Assembly (NCBI GenBank): GCA_021234535.1
Contig: CM037850.1
Span: 2,604,001 to 2,668,000, forward strand
Reading direction: 5' to 3'
DNA: 64,000 bases
From: Stichopus chloronotus
Taxonomy: Eukaryota > Echinodermata > Holothuroidea > Aspidochirotida > Stichopodidae
In this document: piece after piece, positions 1 to 12,103 of the stretch
How the letters are laid out: each line of letters starts with the position of its first letter
Position numbering within the stretch: position 1 is the stretch's first letter
Program-made: the position numbers and the translations under genes
Notes under the pieces: model-generated
Database searches by the model: none
Seen by the model: the letters and a program-made list of their open reading frames with translations, nothing else
What the model was told of the DNA's origin: nothing

Positions 1-298
1 GTACTTGTCTTGGGGGATCTGTTGAGATGATAATTGGGCCTTGGAATAACGTTGATAGTTTTGAGAAGCATCTTTCTGGTACATCATTTGTACAAGTTCA
101 AGGCCCCTGAGGGCCTCCAAGTCTTGCCTTTAATAGTTACCCTCACATTCCTGCCTGGACAAAAAGCTTGTAAAAGATGGAAGGGAAGTTAATCGACGTT
201 CATAACGTTAATAACAGAAGTTCCTCCGCAGTCATGATAATACTTAAATTGTGAAATAATTACGTATAGCCACTCCATTTCTCTTTTCTCGCATGCAG

Positions 299-505
299 TT
301 ATTTGGTTACTTGCATGCTGCTCCTTGCTCCCCAGGCTTTCCTCCTAAGTTTATGTATTTTGAGAGGTTGGTTCTTTCAAGATGGGTGGTTCGGATTAAG
401 CATGCAGCTGAGTGGTTCTTGACGATGAGAACCGCAGCTCAGAAGCACAGCTGTTGGCCAAACATGCCGCTATTAAATTCCTGCTGCTCTAATATGGCAG
501 TTGGG
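299..505 (+). CDS. Exon-like segment at the left edge, unknown product
   Basis: A good acceptor (CCATTTCTCTTTTCTCGCATGCAG, ending at 298) precedes a segment open to a TGA at 503-505. A second frame in the same place is even more coding-like: from about 413 it reads VLDDENRSSEAQLLAKH, then AAIKFLLL and TAA at 490-492, with mostly C/G third positions. That second frame has a stop at 409-411, so it would need the weaker acceptor at 411-412. The segment may be the last coding exon of a gene lying to the left. Which frame is used, and whether either is, cannot be settled here. No family assigned. Confidence 0.2.
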
Positions 506-1179
506 TGATCTTCAGATCCTTTTTGTCCCCCATTTTTATCAGAATTAAGATGTGTCGAATACTTCTTTATATTATCGTTCTTTTATAGAGATTGCATTAA
601 GTGCGTAAATGTTGAAGAAAAGATAGGAGGGAAGAACGAAAACTCCCACTTCTCTCCAAAAGAGAGAGAAAAAAAATGAGAGGATCACCTCAGGAAATGG
701 AAAGCAGCAGATGTTTTGAATAACTCTGGGTTTGTCACTTTTTGTTCTGTAAAAACATGCATGGTGATGGCCTGTGTCCTCAAGGGAATTTATAAAATTG
801 ATAGTGTGTTGATATGACAGAAGTAGACATTTATCAGTGTAAAATGAAAACTTAATTTCAAGTTCACTCCTTGTAAGTCTTTACAAGTGAAGTATAAGAT
901 ATGAAACTGGGGTGGAACTTAAACATCTGAAGCTCACAAGGAACAAACAAAACACTTATCTAATCTTATTGGCCTATCCTTTGTAATGCGCAAGTCGATC
1001 CTCTTGCTTAAGTGTTTGCACTGGGTTCAACATTCGAACTTGGAGCTAAAATACAGTAGTTTTAATTAGGCTATATGAGTCCATCGTGAAGAATAATAAT
1101 TGTAATAATGATTGTCATAATACAACATTTTGCATTGCACGTTAATAACACTATATCCTATATGTACGATATATATGAC
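506..1179. other. No feature recognised
   Basis: A/T-rich, short open frames only. A purine-rich GAGAGAGAAAAAAAATGAGAGG patch lies at about 660-683. Nothing else identifiable. Confidence 0.5.
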
Positions 1180-1209
1180 ATAATTAGGAATGGGGCATGC
1201 ATGCTAAAT

Positions 1210-1375
1210 TTTTTCACACATCCAACATTACAAAACTTTGGATCTGCAGAGTAGCATGAAGTTTCAGAGTCGGGTCGTAAAATCATCGGTCAGGTACCTG
1301 GATACCCGGTGCAAACACTGTTAAGTTGGAATTTACACTGCCAGTGACAAGGGAACTCATTCCACCCTGTCCTTC
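1210..1375 (+). repeat. ACTTTGGATC/GGTACC dispersed repeat, copy 1
   Basis: Contains AAAACTTTGGATCTGCAG near 1232, then a CAGGTACCTGGATACCCGG stretch and TGCAAACACTG. The same order of blocks recurs at 16.56, 37.15 and 49.43 kb, so this is a diverged member of a dispersed family. The family type is unknown; no open frame is conserved between copies. Confidence 0.5.
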
Positions 1376-4300
1376 CAACAAAATGTATAAATTGCAAACA
1401 TTGATGATCACTTGATGGTATACTGTATATTAATCACTGATGGATAAATTAAGTGTGGAAGATGATATCTAAATGAGTTTGCTCTTTACCAATTTAGACT
1501 TGGAGAGGTGATGTTTTATGTTTTCTGATGAGTTTTGACAAAATTGAATTGGTTGTAGTTTGAAGGGACATGCAGCTGAACCAACACAAAGACGTTGCAG
1601 TTGTCACTACTAGTTTCTGAGGTATATGAATGTGTTGTGAATTTACTGGGTGGGTGAAGATTCAATGAAAAGCAAAGGCTAATGTTTCAATATATATCTA
1701 AATTGATGTCGAGGAGGCAAAAGTGACCATTCTATGGGTATTGCTAGCGGCTGGGTGTAGCATGGCATTTGTGCCATTCGGGTCTAAAGTGATTGAAGTT
1801 GTCACTTAAAGTGATCTTTGTGGTTGCATTTTACAGAAAAATGATATCAAAATTGCACTCTTAAACAACGTGGACTAATATGTGAAGTAACCGCAAATTA
1901 CAATTTTGTTTGTTTCATCCTGCCTAGTTTGAAAATTAATTCCAGTGAAACGTAAATCCCACAGCTTTCCTCAAACAGTGCATGCTGGTAAGGTTAGTTA
2001 TTTATAGACTTTGGTATACATTGCATCTGGACAGAATTTTGTACACTGTATGCATTTGTGACGTCTCTTTAATGTGCGAAATGCCTGTGGCATTTTTTCA
2101 GAGCAGTTGATTGAATGGTATTTTGCATGATTTATTTTAAACTTTTTCTTCTTTCACTATGCTGATGGTATGATGGAATTGGCTAGTAATCTGTGTATAG
2201 ATCTGGTTATGTGTGCCTGTGTGGTGTATTCCTTGGAGTCAGTGAATATAGAGTATACATCATTACTATACCGGTGTGACTCACTTGAGGACGGAAGTGA
2301 GACTTTTGATAGCTTTGGCAAAATAGATGTAAGTGAGATATGCACGTCCAAGATCTACAGGTCCAAATAAAAAAAAAAAAAAAAAAAACTTGCGGAAGTT
2401 GTGGTAATAATGAACATTGATCCACCATGATTGTGATGGTATCAAATTTTTTTTTTAATAATAGTTCAGCTTCTGGTATAGACGGATAAGAATGCCATAC
2501 ATCAGTCGACAAAGACAAGTACAAATGAACTTGAAATGATTAAAATTTGTCAAATTGATGCAGTTAGTTCTTTCGTGGCTTTCAGTCCCATTGATTCAAT
2601 TTTCCTTGCTTCCGTGACATCTCATGTAGATTGTGTTTTAGACAGGCATTGGTGCTTAATCTTCGTTCGTGTACTGTAGCTCCAGAATTAATCTCTCTGC
2701 CACACACAGCACGTACGTGTCTGCTGGTAACGTGTAGAAGACTGCATAGATCTCAGGCTAACGGTGATTCCTTACAAAATACACCTCCAGGGCTAAGTGC
2801 AGTACGTATTTCAGTGGAGCTTATATGTTCGATCTTCTAGGCAGAGAACTAGCTCAACCATTGTCAAAGTTCTTTAAGAAATATAGTCGTCATGGTAACA
2901 GGCTTATGTTTGATCTTGCATTTGTTAAAATACAAAATTGATAAGGTACAATGTGTCATCTGCCTTTCGTGGTGTTTTCCAAGGCTATAACTGTATGGTA
3001 TATCTCTTGAGCACCTAGGCTTGACTCAAAGCAGTGTAAAGCCTTCACATGTGTCTAAGTGTATTTTTTTCCTCTGCGGTGATATTAAACAAGGAAAATT
3101 ACATTTTTTTTAATGAAAGCAGCTTTAGTACATCTGGACTATGGTGAATGAGGTAGGTGGCTTTTTTTTTTGGTGTTGGATAAAACATAAATTTATGTGT
3201 ATTACAGTTAGCTGAATGGATTCAGTATTGATTAGTTTTTTTGTGTCGTACCCAAAGTTTTCAGGAAGATCGCAACGCCGTCTTGATTTCTCAATTTCGA
3301 GTATAAACTATTTTCATTGTGCAAAAAATAAATCCACCCATTTTCAAGGGATTGGGTTTTTATTTGCAGTTCTTGTTACTTATTGTAGGTGTAGCAGCTT
3401 AGTTTTTTTCTTGTGATTTGTTTTCTGGAGCAGCATTATAAAGTGAACAAAACTTGGGAAAAAAGGAAAACACTTGCAACTACACGTGAAGCCAAACGTG
3501 ATAATATTGGCTTGCTTGAAGGAACTGAATAAGTTTGTTGGCCTCATTCCGTGTATATCCATACCTGTTGTGGTCAATGTCTGATGAACAAAAGACTCTA
3601 GCTGTATATTGCTGAAAATTTTGCAATCCTTATAAAGTTGAATAATCGTCAAATAAAAGTTGAGAATAGATTGAGAAAACAAAGAAAAGCATAGCATTTT
3701 GTCGGTATGCAATTGACGTCATATGTAGAATCTATAAATGAATGAATATTTAATACTGACTTTCAGACTTCATTCAACTTTGTGGCTGCTGATTTGAATT
3801 CTTTCTTTTCACCATCAAGTTCTAAGTGACAATAGTCCTTTGTTTGTTAATGAATGTATGGGCTGTTACATTTAACACTTCAACTAGTGACAGGTTAGTA
3901 CTGACATACTGTCGTTCTCAGATTTTGATTGGCTTTGCAACTGTGTGTCATTCAGTCACCGAGCTAGTGCATGCATTGTCATCCAAGGTATAGTACTGCA
4001 GCTGCTTAGCTAGCATGCTGGCTGCAGTTGTCTGGTTATGTAGGTAACACAGAATGTTTGGTGATGGGAAGTTCATGGATGTATGTGCTATATAAACAGT
4101 TTAAAGGGTAAATGGTTCTTCTTGCAGTGCTTGCCTGGGACTGATATATATCATTCATACTTCATGGTGATAAAATTAAACTGAGTCAGGTGTTTAATTC
4201 AACCGGCGTAATTCACATTCCAGATTGAATAAGTTACATCCTGCATTGGGTAATTAGCGAACCACCCTGGTATTCGTATTCCCCTCGATTTGCCCGATCA

Positions 4301-5086
4301 GTTTACGGTGAAGTTAATCGGATACAGCGACCTTACTGTGCAGTACAGCTAGCTCTAGCTCAGGTGCATACTGCAGGATCGAACTTTTCGCAGAGCTCTT
4401 AATTCCTGACTCAATCGTGATGGAAAGATATTTACTATAGCTGTGTCTCGGGGATCGCTGAATCTGTCAATCCTGAAAGTTATAGCGTTTATTTGGACTG
4501 ACATGCAGGGGCGGCAGTTTTTAATGCTTTACAGTAGATATTATTGTTCATGTCTGTAGACGATACAATGAGAGCTAGAGTCCTTTTGACAGGGTGTTAC
4601 ATGTACTGTATACTGCATACCTGCATGCAGGGACTTCCTGTAGAAGGACTTAAACGAGTTGTCACATCGCAGGGCAAGTCACTAGAGTATTAACGTGCTC
4701 ACACCTCTCAATTGGTTATTTGTTCATTGCTCTGTTCTGAACTTCGGATCAATGTGTTAATTTCAAGTACATTAGTTTTGTATATGTATTCATACAAAAC
4801 TCATGATTCAACCCGATAAGGGTGTATCTCTTTGACTTTGTAATGGATTAAATTTTGATCTTTGGATCATTCTCCTATGTTTCCCCTAAGGAATTTAAAG
4901 AAACAAGCTACATAACCTCTGGAAGTTTGACTTTGAGACTTAAATTGTTACACAACAATTAGAGCCATTATGCACCAGGGTGGACAATTACTGTAAAATC
5001 CCTAGCTGTTGATCCTTGAAGGGAAATTCTTGTGAATTGGTCAAAGCTGATTCTGATATATACACAATGATGTACAGTACTTCAGT
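1376..5086. other. No named feature apart from exon-like 2201-2328 and a poly(A) run
   Basis: Mostly A/T-rich sequence. A run of 20 A at 2369-2388, preceded by AATAAA at 2366, could be the tail of a retroposed sequence. Frames at 2631-2840, 3216-3416 and 3380-3712 (minus) show no protein-like composition. Confidence 0.45.
2201..2328 (+). CDS. Candidate internal exon, unknown product
   Basis: Bounded by a GTGTATAG acceptor ending at 2200, with a pyrimidine tract further upstream, and a consensus GTAAGT donor at 2329. The frame is open and reads LVMCACVVYSLESVNIEYTS, then RCDSLEDGSETFDSFGKID, ending in phase 0. The last part is acidic and Ser-rich and looks coding-like. There is no recognised domain, and the acceptor is only moderate. 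A poly(A) run preceded by AATAAA follows 40 bases later, which could mean the stretch is a retroposon end instead. Confidence 0.18.
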
Positions 5087-5158
5087 GGGGATCAGATCCG
5101 GAACCTCGGCGGGGATCAGATCCGGAACCTCGGCGGGGATCAGATCTGGAGCCGATCG
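5087..5158 (+). repeat. 24-bp minisatellite, three copies
   Basis: Three head-to-tail copies of a 24-bp unit starting GGGGATCAGATCCGGAACCT and ending CGGC. The first two are nearly identical and the third has one change before diverging. Because 24 is divisible by three, both strands stay open: GIRSGTSA on plus, PDLIPAEV on minus. It is distinctly GC- and CpG-rich against A/T-rich surroundings. No evidence that it is translated. Confidence 0.85.
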
Positions 5159-5339
5159 GAGCGGGGGATGTCGAATGCACCACAGAAGAGGATCATATTG
5201 GTAGGTGAAGCAAAATATGTATTTACGTACTGTGTAAGTAAATTTATGGTTTATGAAACCAGCAAAACATTCAAGCTTTGAAAGTAATACCTGAATAGTA
5301 ATTGGCAATGGAGGTCTATGTTAGATGCTCGTGACTGTT

Positions 5340-6178
5340 TTGGATCCTTGTGTCAGCAAGGGAACCTAATATGCAGTCAGGTTGGTGCATGTGTGTGTGT
5401 GTCTGTGACACTTGTATATGCTCTTACTTGATAGGGGAAGTCAATGATGAAAGTGAAACTTGGTTTGTATATGTTTGTAATAATAAGAAGGTGAGCCCTA
5501 TCGTTTTTGGTGGAGGTCAAAGATCATCTGGTGGCACTGCATTGCATGTGGACAAAACCTTGAATTCCTTTTTAACACATTTTTTCAAGCTAGAAAGTTT
5601 GGACAAAGTTTATACTTGGTATAGGGATGCATTATGGTAGTGTTTCAAGATTTTTGGGTCCAAGGTCAAATGGTCCATATGGGCCCTGCAAAATGCAGCC
5701 CTGATAGGTACGTTGAAAGTGTGCCACATTACCACTATGGTAAAGGTTCCATCAGGTTTTTAGGATTATTGATCCCACATGGGCCATTAATGAAATCATG
5801 CAAAATGTTTCTTTTCTGCATACTTTGCTTTACAATGTGACAAATTTTTCAAATTAGCACTGTGGTAGTAAAACCCTTTGTAGTGTTCAACATTTGTGGG
5901 TCCAATTTCAGAATGTGCCCTATGGGCCATAAATTATTACACTGTGCAATAGTTTTTCTAAAATTTAAAGTTACAATGTTGAGCATTTTTCATATTAGTA
6001 CAATAGTAGTTGAGTGCCTTTGGCTCGTCATCCATTCTTAGGGACAGAATGGGTGCAAACCTCTTTTGGAATATGATAAATCACTGGATTAAGCTTGTGA
6101 AGACTATTGCAATGCTGGGAATTAAAATAATCTTCACGCAAGGAACCGTAGTGCCCTTCTAGGGCTTGTTAATTGTGA
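5340..6178 (+). repeat. Dispersed composite repeat (GGTGGAGGTCAA family), copy 1
   Basis: Blocks shared in order with 9975-11215: AAGGGAACC plus CAGTCAGG-TGGTG and a TG-rich stretch (5358-5405), a TTTGGTGGAGGTCAA block at 5506-5520, and the end block GATCTTCACGCAAGGAACC-like with AGTGCCCTT at about 6130-6165. The middle (5640-5990) holds three diverged units with CCAAGGTC and YCCATATGGGCCC motifs that resemble the 147-bp units at 18.5 and 62 kb. The frames at 5350-5640 and 5634-5840 are therefore repeat sequence, not genes. Confidence 0.65.
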
Positions 6179-8228
6179 GGTTTTATAACCAAGATGGAGG
6201 TAATGTAGGTGAAGTTTTACATTTCTCATTGACCCACAGTATAGTCCTTACAGTGAGGAAAATAGGGGGACAGAAACTTTTGAAAGAAAAAATGAATGCA
6301 TCCAACAAAACAGCAAGAGCTTCTGCACTATTATGCTTGCATATTGGTGTTTTCACTGGTAACCAGCTAGGGTACCAGCACAGTATTTTACTGCCCAGAT
6401 CCCAAATTAGCTACCCGTTTCCTTCAGAAATTCATTCAACTCAATTGTTATCAGAGGGTTGCAGGCAGGTATTGTATGTACAGTAGTAAGATCCACCCCA
6501 ACAATGTGATGTACTACGTGTGGACATGCCTATAATGTTGAAGATGCACGTTGGCATTGTGGTCAGATTATACCCAGGTACCTGTCGGATACCCTGGAAG
6601 GTATGAGAAAAGGTTATCCTGCTCCGATCTTTAAGAATTGAAAACATTAGTTCAAACCTTTGCCATATAATTCATGTTGCATTGATCCATAGGACTTGAG
6701 ACCCTAATATGTGATGGCCTGCTGATTACCATCACATTCACAGTATTATGTAGAGATTTAGCAGTTAAATCTAAAACTTCATAGAAATTAGTGAAATTTG
6801 TTTTTCTTTGTAAGTGAAAACTACTAATAAAAACCACATCTCAATAGCACATGCCTGTTCCATTTGGAAGTCATGGAGTCGTATACAATACCTGTTTTAA
6901 ATTCCTTATTTCACAACAGCTAGATCAACCAACGTACTTGAATATCCTTTGTACATGTGCATTCAAATCTCCACTTCAGGCCTTAAAAAGAATTTTGAAA
7001 TCATGATTTGAAACTTTGTCAAATTTCCACAACAATTTAAAGTCAATCTGCCACCTAACCACAAGCAAGTAACGTAGTCTTTTCAGAGGTGACAAATTTC
7101 AAGGTTAAATAGAAGTGCTTGACTGTTTCAAAGAACGTCAGTTGAGATTGTTTGCAGTATGTTACACTATTTGCTAGTGCACAACATTTTGTAACTTTGG
7201 TGTTCAGGGAATTAGTTTTGTACAAGATATTGGGCAAATGATCTGAAGTACCTTGATTGAAAAGATATATTTTTGTCAATGAAATATAGACAATCTATAT
7301 CTCAACCATCATATGAAGAACATGAAGGCTGAAAAAGTGTCGCCTGACATAAACAGCATGAAACTCATTACTTTCGTTTTTAATTGGGCTGCATGTATGT
7401 GAGATAAACATTTGCAGTATATTAACCATTGTAGGATCTGTGCACAACGCTGCGGGACTATTCCATTAATGCACACATATACATTTTTGTTTGCATGCCC
7501 TGGATCTAGTCTGACTTTTGTTCAGCATGTACGCCTACGGTATGTCTGTATCACAGCGAAAACTATCCTTATGTCAATTGACTAACACCGGTACGTCTTC
7601 TATGCACTAATTTGTTAAAAAGAAAATGTTATTTCCTTTAGGCCATGTACTTACCCTTTGTATTTATTGGCTTTTTGTGTACATTGAAATGTGTCAACAT
7701 TACATTAGAGATTCACTGTAGATTGTGACGTCATGTGACCCATATACTGAATTACCACACACAGTAGCTGTTGATAAGGCAATAATTAAGGGAGTGATGG
7801 TACATGATACACATTTTACATTGTGTGAAAAATTGTAATATTGCGTGCCAAGCTAAATGTTTGTCAGTTGATAATTTCAATGACGGTATGTGCTTTCACA
7901 TGAAATTAATACTGTATGCGAATGGATAGGGACAAATATATGCCACAATGAACTAATTTCAGTTTCAAAGTTGAGTAAGCCTGTCAGACATACATTTTAC
8001 CCATTTTTTTTTTTTTTTTTGTCTTTGGAGCATTTTCATATTTCTTTTTGCATCAATTAGGATACACAAAGTAACACCAATCCAGCACCCTGAATCTATG
8101 ATGTCTATGCAATCTTTCTTCAATTTACATGACTAAAGTGTCACATTAATGTTAGATATACCTGCTTATTGATATAACTTCTTCATACTCATTGTTCCTG
8201 TAATCGAATACTGGAACAGCTTAGTAAT
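6179..8228. other. No named feature
   Basis: Unique-looking A/T-rich DNA. A T17 run lies at 8004-8020. The frame at 6166-6486 begins inside the preceding repeat. Nothing else can be supported. Confidence 0.45.
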
Positions 8229-8528
8229 TCACATGATTACTCCATGGGAGTTAGTGGACAACTTGTTAGTGATTACATAATTTTCCTGTTGTTCATTTAT
8301 TGACAAATGCTTCATGGGAAAATCACACGGAATATCTTGCACATCACTGGGGACCCAGAGAGTGGAAGTTGGAACAGAGAACACATAGGCCATGAAATTC
8401 TCATGTTTCAAGGATTTCTCCAAAAAAGAAGAAAGAAATCGCACAAACAGTATGTTTCCTTCTAAAGGAAGATCCCCTGATAACATATATTGTGTGCAGT
8501 ATGACAGGAGGGCCAAACACATTGCAGT
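8229..8528 (-). CDS. Candidate 3'-terminal coding exon on the minus strand, unknown product
   Basis: On the minus strand a T/C tract (CGTTTCCCTTTCCTTC) leads to GAGTCAG ending at 8529. It is followed by 99 open codons in phase 0 and a TGA at 8229. The product looks protein-like: MCLALLSYCTQYMLSG, DLPLEGNILFVRFLSSF, LEKSLKHENFMAYVF, then WVPSDVQDIPCDFPMKH and a polar tail. A minus-strand AATAAA lies about 560 bp beyond the stop near 7665, as a 3'UTR would need. No domain is recognised. Open frames of this length are expected a few times by chance in the window, so this stays a candidate; the acceptor and composition raise it above the other long frames. Confidence 0.3.
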   Translation of the reverse strand, partial: TAMCLALLSYCTQYMLSGDLPLEGNILFVRFLSSFLEKSLKHENFMAYVFSVPTSTLWVPSDVQDIPCDFPMKHLSINEQQENYVITNKLSTNSHGVIM

Positions 8529-9694
8529 CTGACTCGAAGGAAAGGGAAACGATGGTGGGCTAGATTTTAGAGGGCGTGGTGCTAGAACTGCTCTGGAGGA
8601 TGTTTAGAGCAAGGCTAGATGTATGCATTAGTGAAGCAAGGGGTAAGTATAGTCATCAGTGAGTTGTGGGGATTTTATTCTAACCGAGGATTCTCTGACA
8701 GCATACAGTGATTGCGGTTAGTGACTGATTTGATCAGGTGCCAGGCTCACGCATTTTAGAACTGTTAATTTCCTTGAACTTGATCAAGACATTTTAATCA
8801 GTTTTCGAATGGTTTCTCCCGATAGCTGTAATAACATAATGCTGAGTGCTTAATAATTGCAAGTTGTGAATGAAATAAAATTTCTGGTTGTCACCATGTG
8901 CACCCACTTGAGCACATTAATGTGGATGTATGTTAATGCTATGGTATCTTATGACACCTTCATGGGGGTACCATAATGTTCTACAATTTGCTAATACTGA
9001 ATGTGTCACTATTAAATTTAACCTGTCTCACCATAATTGAAGCACCCCCATCCACTGTTTACACATGAGAACAGTTTATCAGTAGTGAGAGACAATATGA
9101 ACTACTGCAAATCTAACCTTCATTATCCTTACATGTAACTCGTTAACCTTTTTGTTGAACTTGTAGAAGGTGATGGTACAGGAAGGTGAAAACAAATATT
9201 CTGATCAAAATGTTCTCTTAACAGCTGAAATTTGTGATTTTAATGAAAACAGCTGGATTACAATTTCAGAAATAAATCACAAGAATCTAAAATGACTATT
9301 GATGTTGATGTCACTTAAAAAGGTGTAGTTAAATCAAGCATGTTTTGTTTCTTCTATGCATATATGGTTCCAAGATTCTTGCAGTTACTCTGATAGAGCA
9401 CATGTTCATGGGGAGACTTAATACACATTGTACATGATGAGCTGTTAATGGGGATATAGTTTGAGAGTATAATGCCAAAGTGCTCCAATATCATGTTAGA
9501 GGCCATTTAGCATGACACGATTGATGCAAAGATCAGCTACGAGGCAGTATGTGAATCATTATAGAACTGTTAACTAACTCTTTATATTGTGAAACAGGAA
9601 CTTAAGTGCTTGATTTAGCAAGTTTCATTTTCTCGGTCTTTTGTAAATTTCAAAAACACTGCAATTACTTTCCCTGAAGGATTGTGTTTGATAC
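8529..9694. other. No named feature
   Basis: A/T-rich, many stops in all frames, no repeat structure noticed. Confidence 0.45.
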
Positions 9695-9776
9695 GTGAGT
9701 CTAACAGTCCATAACAAATCATTTGACAATTTGATGTGAGTCTAACGGTCCATAAAAAACCATTTGACAATGTTAA
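9695..9776 (+). repeat. 41-bp tandem duplication
   Basis: GTGAGTCTAACAGTCCATAA at 9695 and GTGAGTCTAACGGTCCATAA at 9736, each followed by A-rich sequence and ATTTGACAAT. Two copies of a 41-bp unit with few differences, so the duplication is fairly recent. Confidence 0.85.
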
Positions 9777-9974
9777 ATATAGGATGTATTTGTGTCCTCT
9801 GGACTAATTTAGCCTGTGCCTGAAAAGGTACAGTATGTGTGAAAACAAAATTCACTTTCATGGAAACAGAACATTAAATGTAAGAATGTGAGAAAAATGG
9901 TTTCAAGTTTTACTTGTGGTGCAAAAGATGCATTGAAATTACAGCTTCGTAAAGTAACTGAAATAAACTTATAG

Positions 9975-11215
9975 TAGCAAAGGAACCAGTTCAGTCAGGA
10001 TGGTGTATGTATGTATGTATGTATGTATGTATGTATGTATGTATGTATGTATGTATGTATGTATGTATGTATGTATGTATGTATGTATGTATGTATGTAT
10101 GTATGTATGTATGTATGTATGTATGTATGTATGTATGTATGTATGTATGTATGTATGTATGTATGTATGTATGTATGTATGTATGTATGTATGTATGTAT
10201 GTATGTATGTATGTATGTATGTATGTGTGTATGTATGTATGTATGTATGCATGCATGTATGCATGTGTGTGTATGTGTGCGTATATGTGTGCGTGTATGT
10301 GTGCATGTATGTATGTGTGTACAGTATGTGACAGATAAGAATGTAAGGTATGTTATGCAATAACTCAATAGCTGAGTGGTGAACGTTTTTCAAAGTTGGT
10401 GTTTGTGTATGATATTGAGTAGCTGTGCCCTTTGGTGGAGGTCAATGGTTTTGGGGATCACCAGCGCCAAAATAGACTTGCTGTAACTTGGTATCCATGC
10501 ATTGTTCAAGTGTTTACCCAATTTTAGGATAAGACAGAGTGGTAGGTGAAGAAAATGTAGTAACATTAATCCCAAACAACTTCAGAAAGGTCAGAAAGTG
10601 ATGTTTTATAGATGTCTCTCCATTAATACATTTTAAGGGGATGGTGCAATGAAAAACTTTGTTCGTCTGTGTGAAGTGCATATGATGACGCCATTTGACT
10701 CCACTTGACCTCTATTTGACCTTTGTGAACTTTCTGTGATGCATTGATGGGTCTTGTTAAGACAAAAAAAAGTCCAATAATACTACTGTACTTTTCTATG
10801 ATGCTCCTAATTCAAGTTATTGATATTGCGGTGAAAACTTGATGTACATGAAATTTGAGCAGTGTAGGTTCTGCTGAATACAGACTCAGTGTATGCACAG
10901 GTATGCAAGTTGCTGTGTCATTGCTTCTGCATAAAAGGTAGACACCGATAATTACTGTACTTTTAGCAAGTGGGAATGGAGTAATTCTTCCATCCACATC
11001 ATCAGGACCTGGTTGATGTCAATTGATCATTCTTGCCCCCTCAAAAAAAAGTGTGGTATCAGCAAACTTTGATATATGATAGGGGGACTGCTGTTAATGA
11101 CCTTGAGTTTTAACAATGCCCTGCAATTTCAGACCTCCTTATCTGACGCACTGGGTTTAAAGTGAAAGGATCTTCACGCAAGGAACCACAGTGCCCTTGG
11201 GCTCTTGCTATAAAT
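9975..11215 (+). repeat. Dispersed composite repeat (GGTGGAGGTCAA family), copy 2, with internal microsatellite
   Basis: Same ordered blocks as 5340-6178: AAAGGAACC and CAGTCAGGATGGTG (9979-10004), TTTGGTGGAGGTCAA around 10431-10445, and GATCTTCACGCAAGGAACC with AGTGCCCTT near 11170-11200. A segment of repeated TTGACC/TTGACT half-sites lies at about 10690-10725. The left part is interrupted by a very long GTAT tract exactly where copy 1 has a short TG run. Confidence 0.65.
10005..10322 (+). repeat. (GTAT)n microsatellite
   Basis: Uninterrupted tetranucleotide array from 10005 to about 10226 (some 55 units). It is followed by about 95 bp of imperfect GTGT/GCAT/GTAT variants up to 10322. All frames on both strands stay open, giving meaningless MYVC or THTY repeat peptides. 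The long pure array predicts high length polymorphism. Confidence 0.98.
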
Positions 11216-12056
11216 CACATTACAGTTTAAGGTTCAAATACTTAAAGTAGTCGCTGTATTCCTTTATCTCCTTACCTGTCTCCGTACAACTAATACACTT
11301 CACTCTGCTAGCATACTGGTAACCTATATGACACTGCTCTGATTAACCCCTATATCTGTAATGCTCGTAGATATGGTCACATCTTGTGAAACAATGAATT
11401 TTCCTTTGTCGATTGGAAATGTTTGTCATATTTGGAATTTTGTGACAATCATTTAAATTTAAGTTGCATACTCATGAGGTCATGGAAGGACAGATGAAGA
11501 TGTTTATTATATCAACTGACAGATGAACTCTGCATTCACATGAAATCTGTAGGACACTGCACCTGCTGCTGTGCAGTACGTGGCATTCATATTAATCAGT
11601 GTACCAGCCTCTAGCTATTAAAGCTTGAATATGAGTTGAGAAGTTGTCAGTGCAATTATAAAGTCAAATTCCATGAGATACATAGCTACTATAGCAACTA
11701 AAAAGAAGAAAATGTGCATAAGCTCCATTTTTGCATACATGTGTATTCACATCCATTCTGTTTGATTTCAAAGAACAATGATTGCATGACAACTATGCTT
11801 TCTTGGAGAGTTTGAATTTTGTAGGGCCAACAAAAATGTGGAGATTGTTTTTATATTCAAATATCTAGAAGACATGAGTGCATACAGTTCTCTTTCAGAT
11901 TTTGTGGCAGGCAATCTTTCCTCCTATACTACTTCCTCTTACCTGAAACACTGACAAAGAATAACGACCAGGCGATTGCCAAGTTACCACCAGCTGGTAC
12001 AACTCATAATTCCAGCTTTAAACATGTGAGAATTAGCTTTGGCTTATTAGTGACCA
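11216..12056. other. No named feature
   Basis: No exon-like or repeat structure recognised. Confidence 0.45.
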
Positions 12057-12103
12057 GGGCTCTATTTCATAGAAGTTAAGGAACTTTTTGTGAAATAGAG
12101 CCC
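12057..12103. repeat. Perfect 13-bp inverted repeat (hairpin)
   Basis: GGGCTCTATTTCA at 12057-12069 and TGAAATAGAGCCC at 12091-12103, separated by 21 bases. The arms are perfect. It may be a small foldback element or the core of a decayed MITE; a related GGGCTCTATTT string occurs at 53557. Confidence 0.85.

Noticed and set aside
2366..2388. AATAAA followed by A20 as a gene's polyadenylation site
   Set aside because: A genomic poly(A) run is not a cleavage signal; more likely a retroposon tail or simple repeat.
10000..10393. Six overlapping open frames on both strands across the GTAT array
   Set aside because: They are translations of the tetranucleotide microsatellite, which contains no stop in any frame.
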